Source: Clostridium sp. UBA6640 | Lineage (GTDB): Bacteria > Bacillota > Clostridia > Clostridiales > Clostridiaceae | Assembly: GCF_002455975.1 (NCBI RefSeq) | Contig: NZ_DKLM01000014.1 | Coordinates: forward strand, 25,951-31,785 | Direction of reading: 5' to 3' | DNA length: 5,835 nucleotides | In this document: positions 5,815-5,835 of the stretch, in pieces | Layout of the letters: the number at the start of each line of letters is the position of its first letter | How positions within the stretch are numbered: the first letter of the stretch is position 1 | Program-made: the position numbers and the translations under genes | Notes under the pieces: generated by a model | Database searches by the model: none | The model's input: the letters and a program-made list of their open reading frames with translations, nothing else | Told to the model about the DNA's origin: nothing

Positions 5815-5835
5815 TATAGATAAACTACTCTAAAA
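5815..5835 (+). repeat. Direct repeat, copy 2 of 2, running to the window edge
   Basis: Core TAAACTACTCTAAAA differs from copy 1 at two positions (5819 and 5827). It may continue past the window end, so its full length is unknown. It could reflect a duplicated promoter segment, a larger insertion footprint, or another family of dispersed repeat. Confidence 0.5.

Larger units (their letters stand above)
5426..5835. other. Non-coding region upstream of the operon
   Basis: These 410 bp hold the synthase leader, promoter candidates, the MITE-like element and a flanking direct repeat. No convincing gene or RNA gene is seen. Between the element and the right edge (5743-5814) there is only a small inverted repeat, GTATT-6-AATAC (5747-5762), which could be an operator but is too short to claim. 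I looked for a c-di-GMP riboswitch and did not find its conserved core. Confidence 0.6.

Noticed and set aside
5426..5835. c-di-GMP riboswitch in the operon leader
   Set aside because: This was considered because of the PilZ domain. The conserved GEMM core and tetraloop-receptor pattern are not seen on the minus strand.

Overview
The window is very AT-rich DNA. UUG start codons, GGAG-type ribosome binding sites and the protein families all suggest a low-GC Firmicute, most likely a Clostridium or close relative. No species-level marker is present. About 83% of it is one cluster of three genes, all on the minus strand, so transcription runs from right to left.

Layout in the direction of transcription. 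Positions 5835-5426 hold no gene. They contain a compact repeat element of about 195 bp (5547-5742) that looks like a MITE: terminal heptamer repeats in opposite orientation and four internal hairpins. A 21-bp imperfect direct repeat brackets it (5486-5506 and 5815-5835). A promoter-like TTGAAA-16-TATATT has its -35 hexamer across the element's edge. Next come a membrane polysaccharide synthase with an N-terminal PilZ domain (5425-3548), a membrane-anchored deacetylase-like protein with a C-terminal lectin-like domain (3516-1744), and a membrane-anchored GH18-family glycosidase (1691-579). The gaps of 31 and 52 nt indicate an operon. It probably ends at a terminator hairpin at 423-458. A near-consensus promoter (TTGACA-17-TAAAAT, 272-300) then points leftward, out of the window.

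Proposed joint function (inference): a c-di-GMP-linked exopolysaccharide machine. The synthase belongs by its motifs to the hyaluronan synthase/NodC branch of GT2 (DSD, SGPLSCYR, GDDR, QQMRW) rather than the cellulose synthase branch. It would polymerise and export an amino-sugar-containing chain. The two anchored extracellular proteins would bind and trim it. A deacetylase-fold protein beside a separate GH18 protein recalls PgaB of the poly-N-acetylglucosamine system, which has both kinds of domain in one chain.

The most notable points are these. The deacetylase domain has lost the metal-binding histidines and so looks like a pseudoenzyme fused to a glycan-binding domain. The PilZ domain keeps its DxSxxG motif but not a recognisable RxxxR. 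The GH18 active site is a variant that keeps the catalytic Glu. The polymer itself cannot be identified from the sequence.
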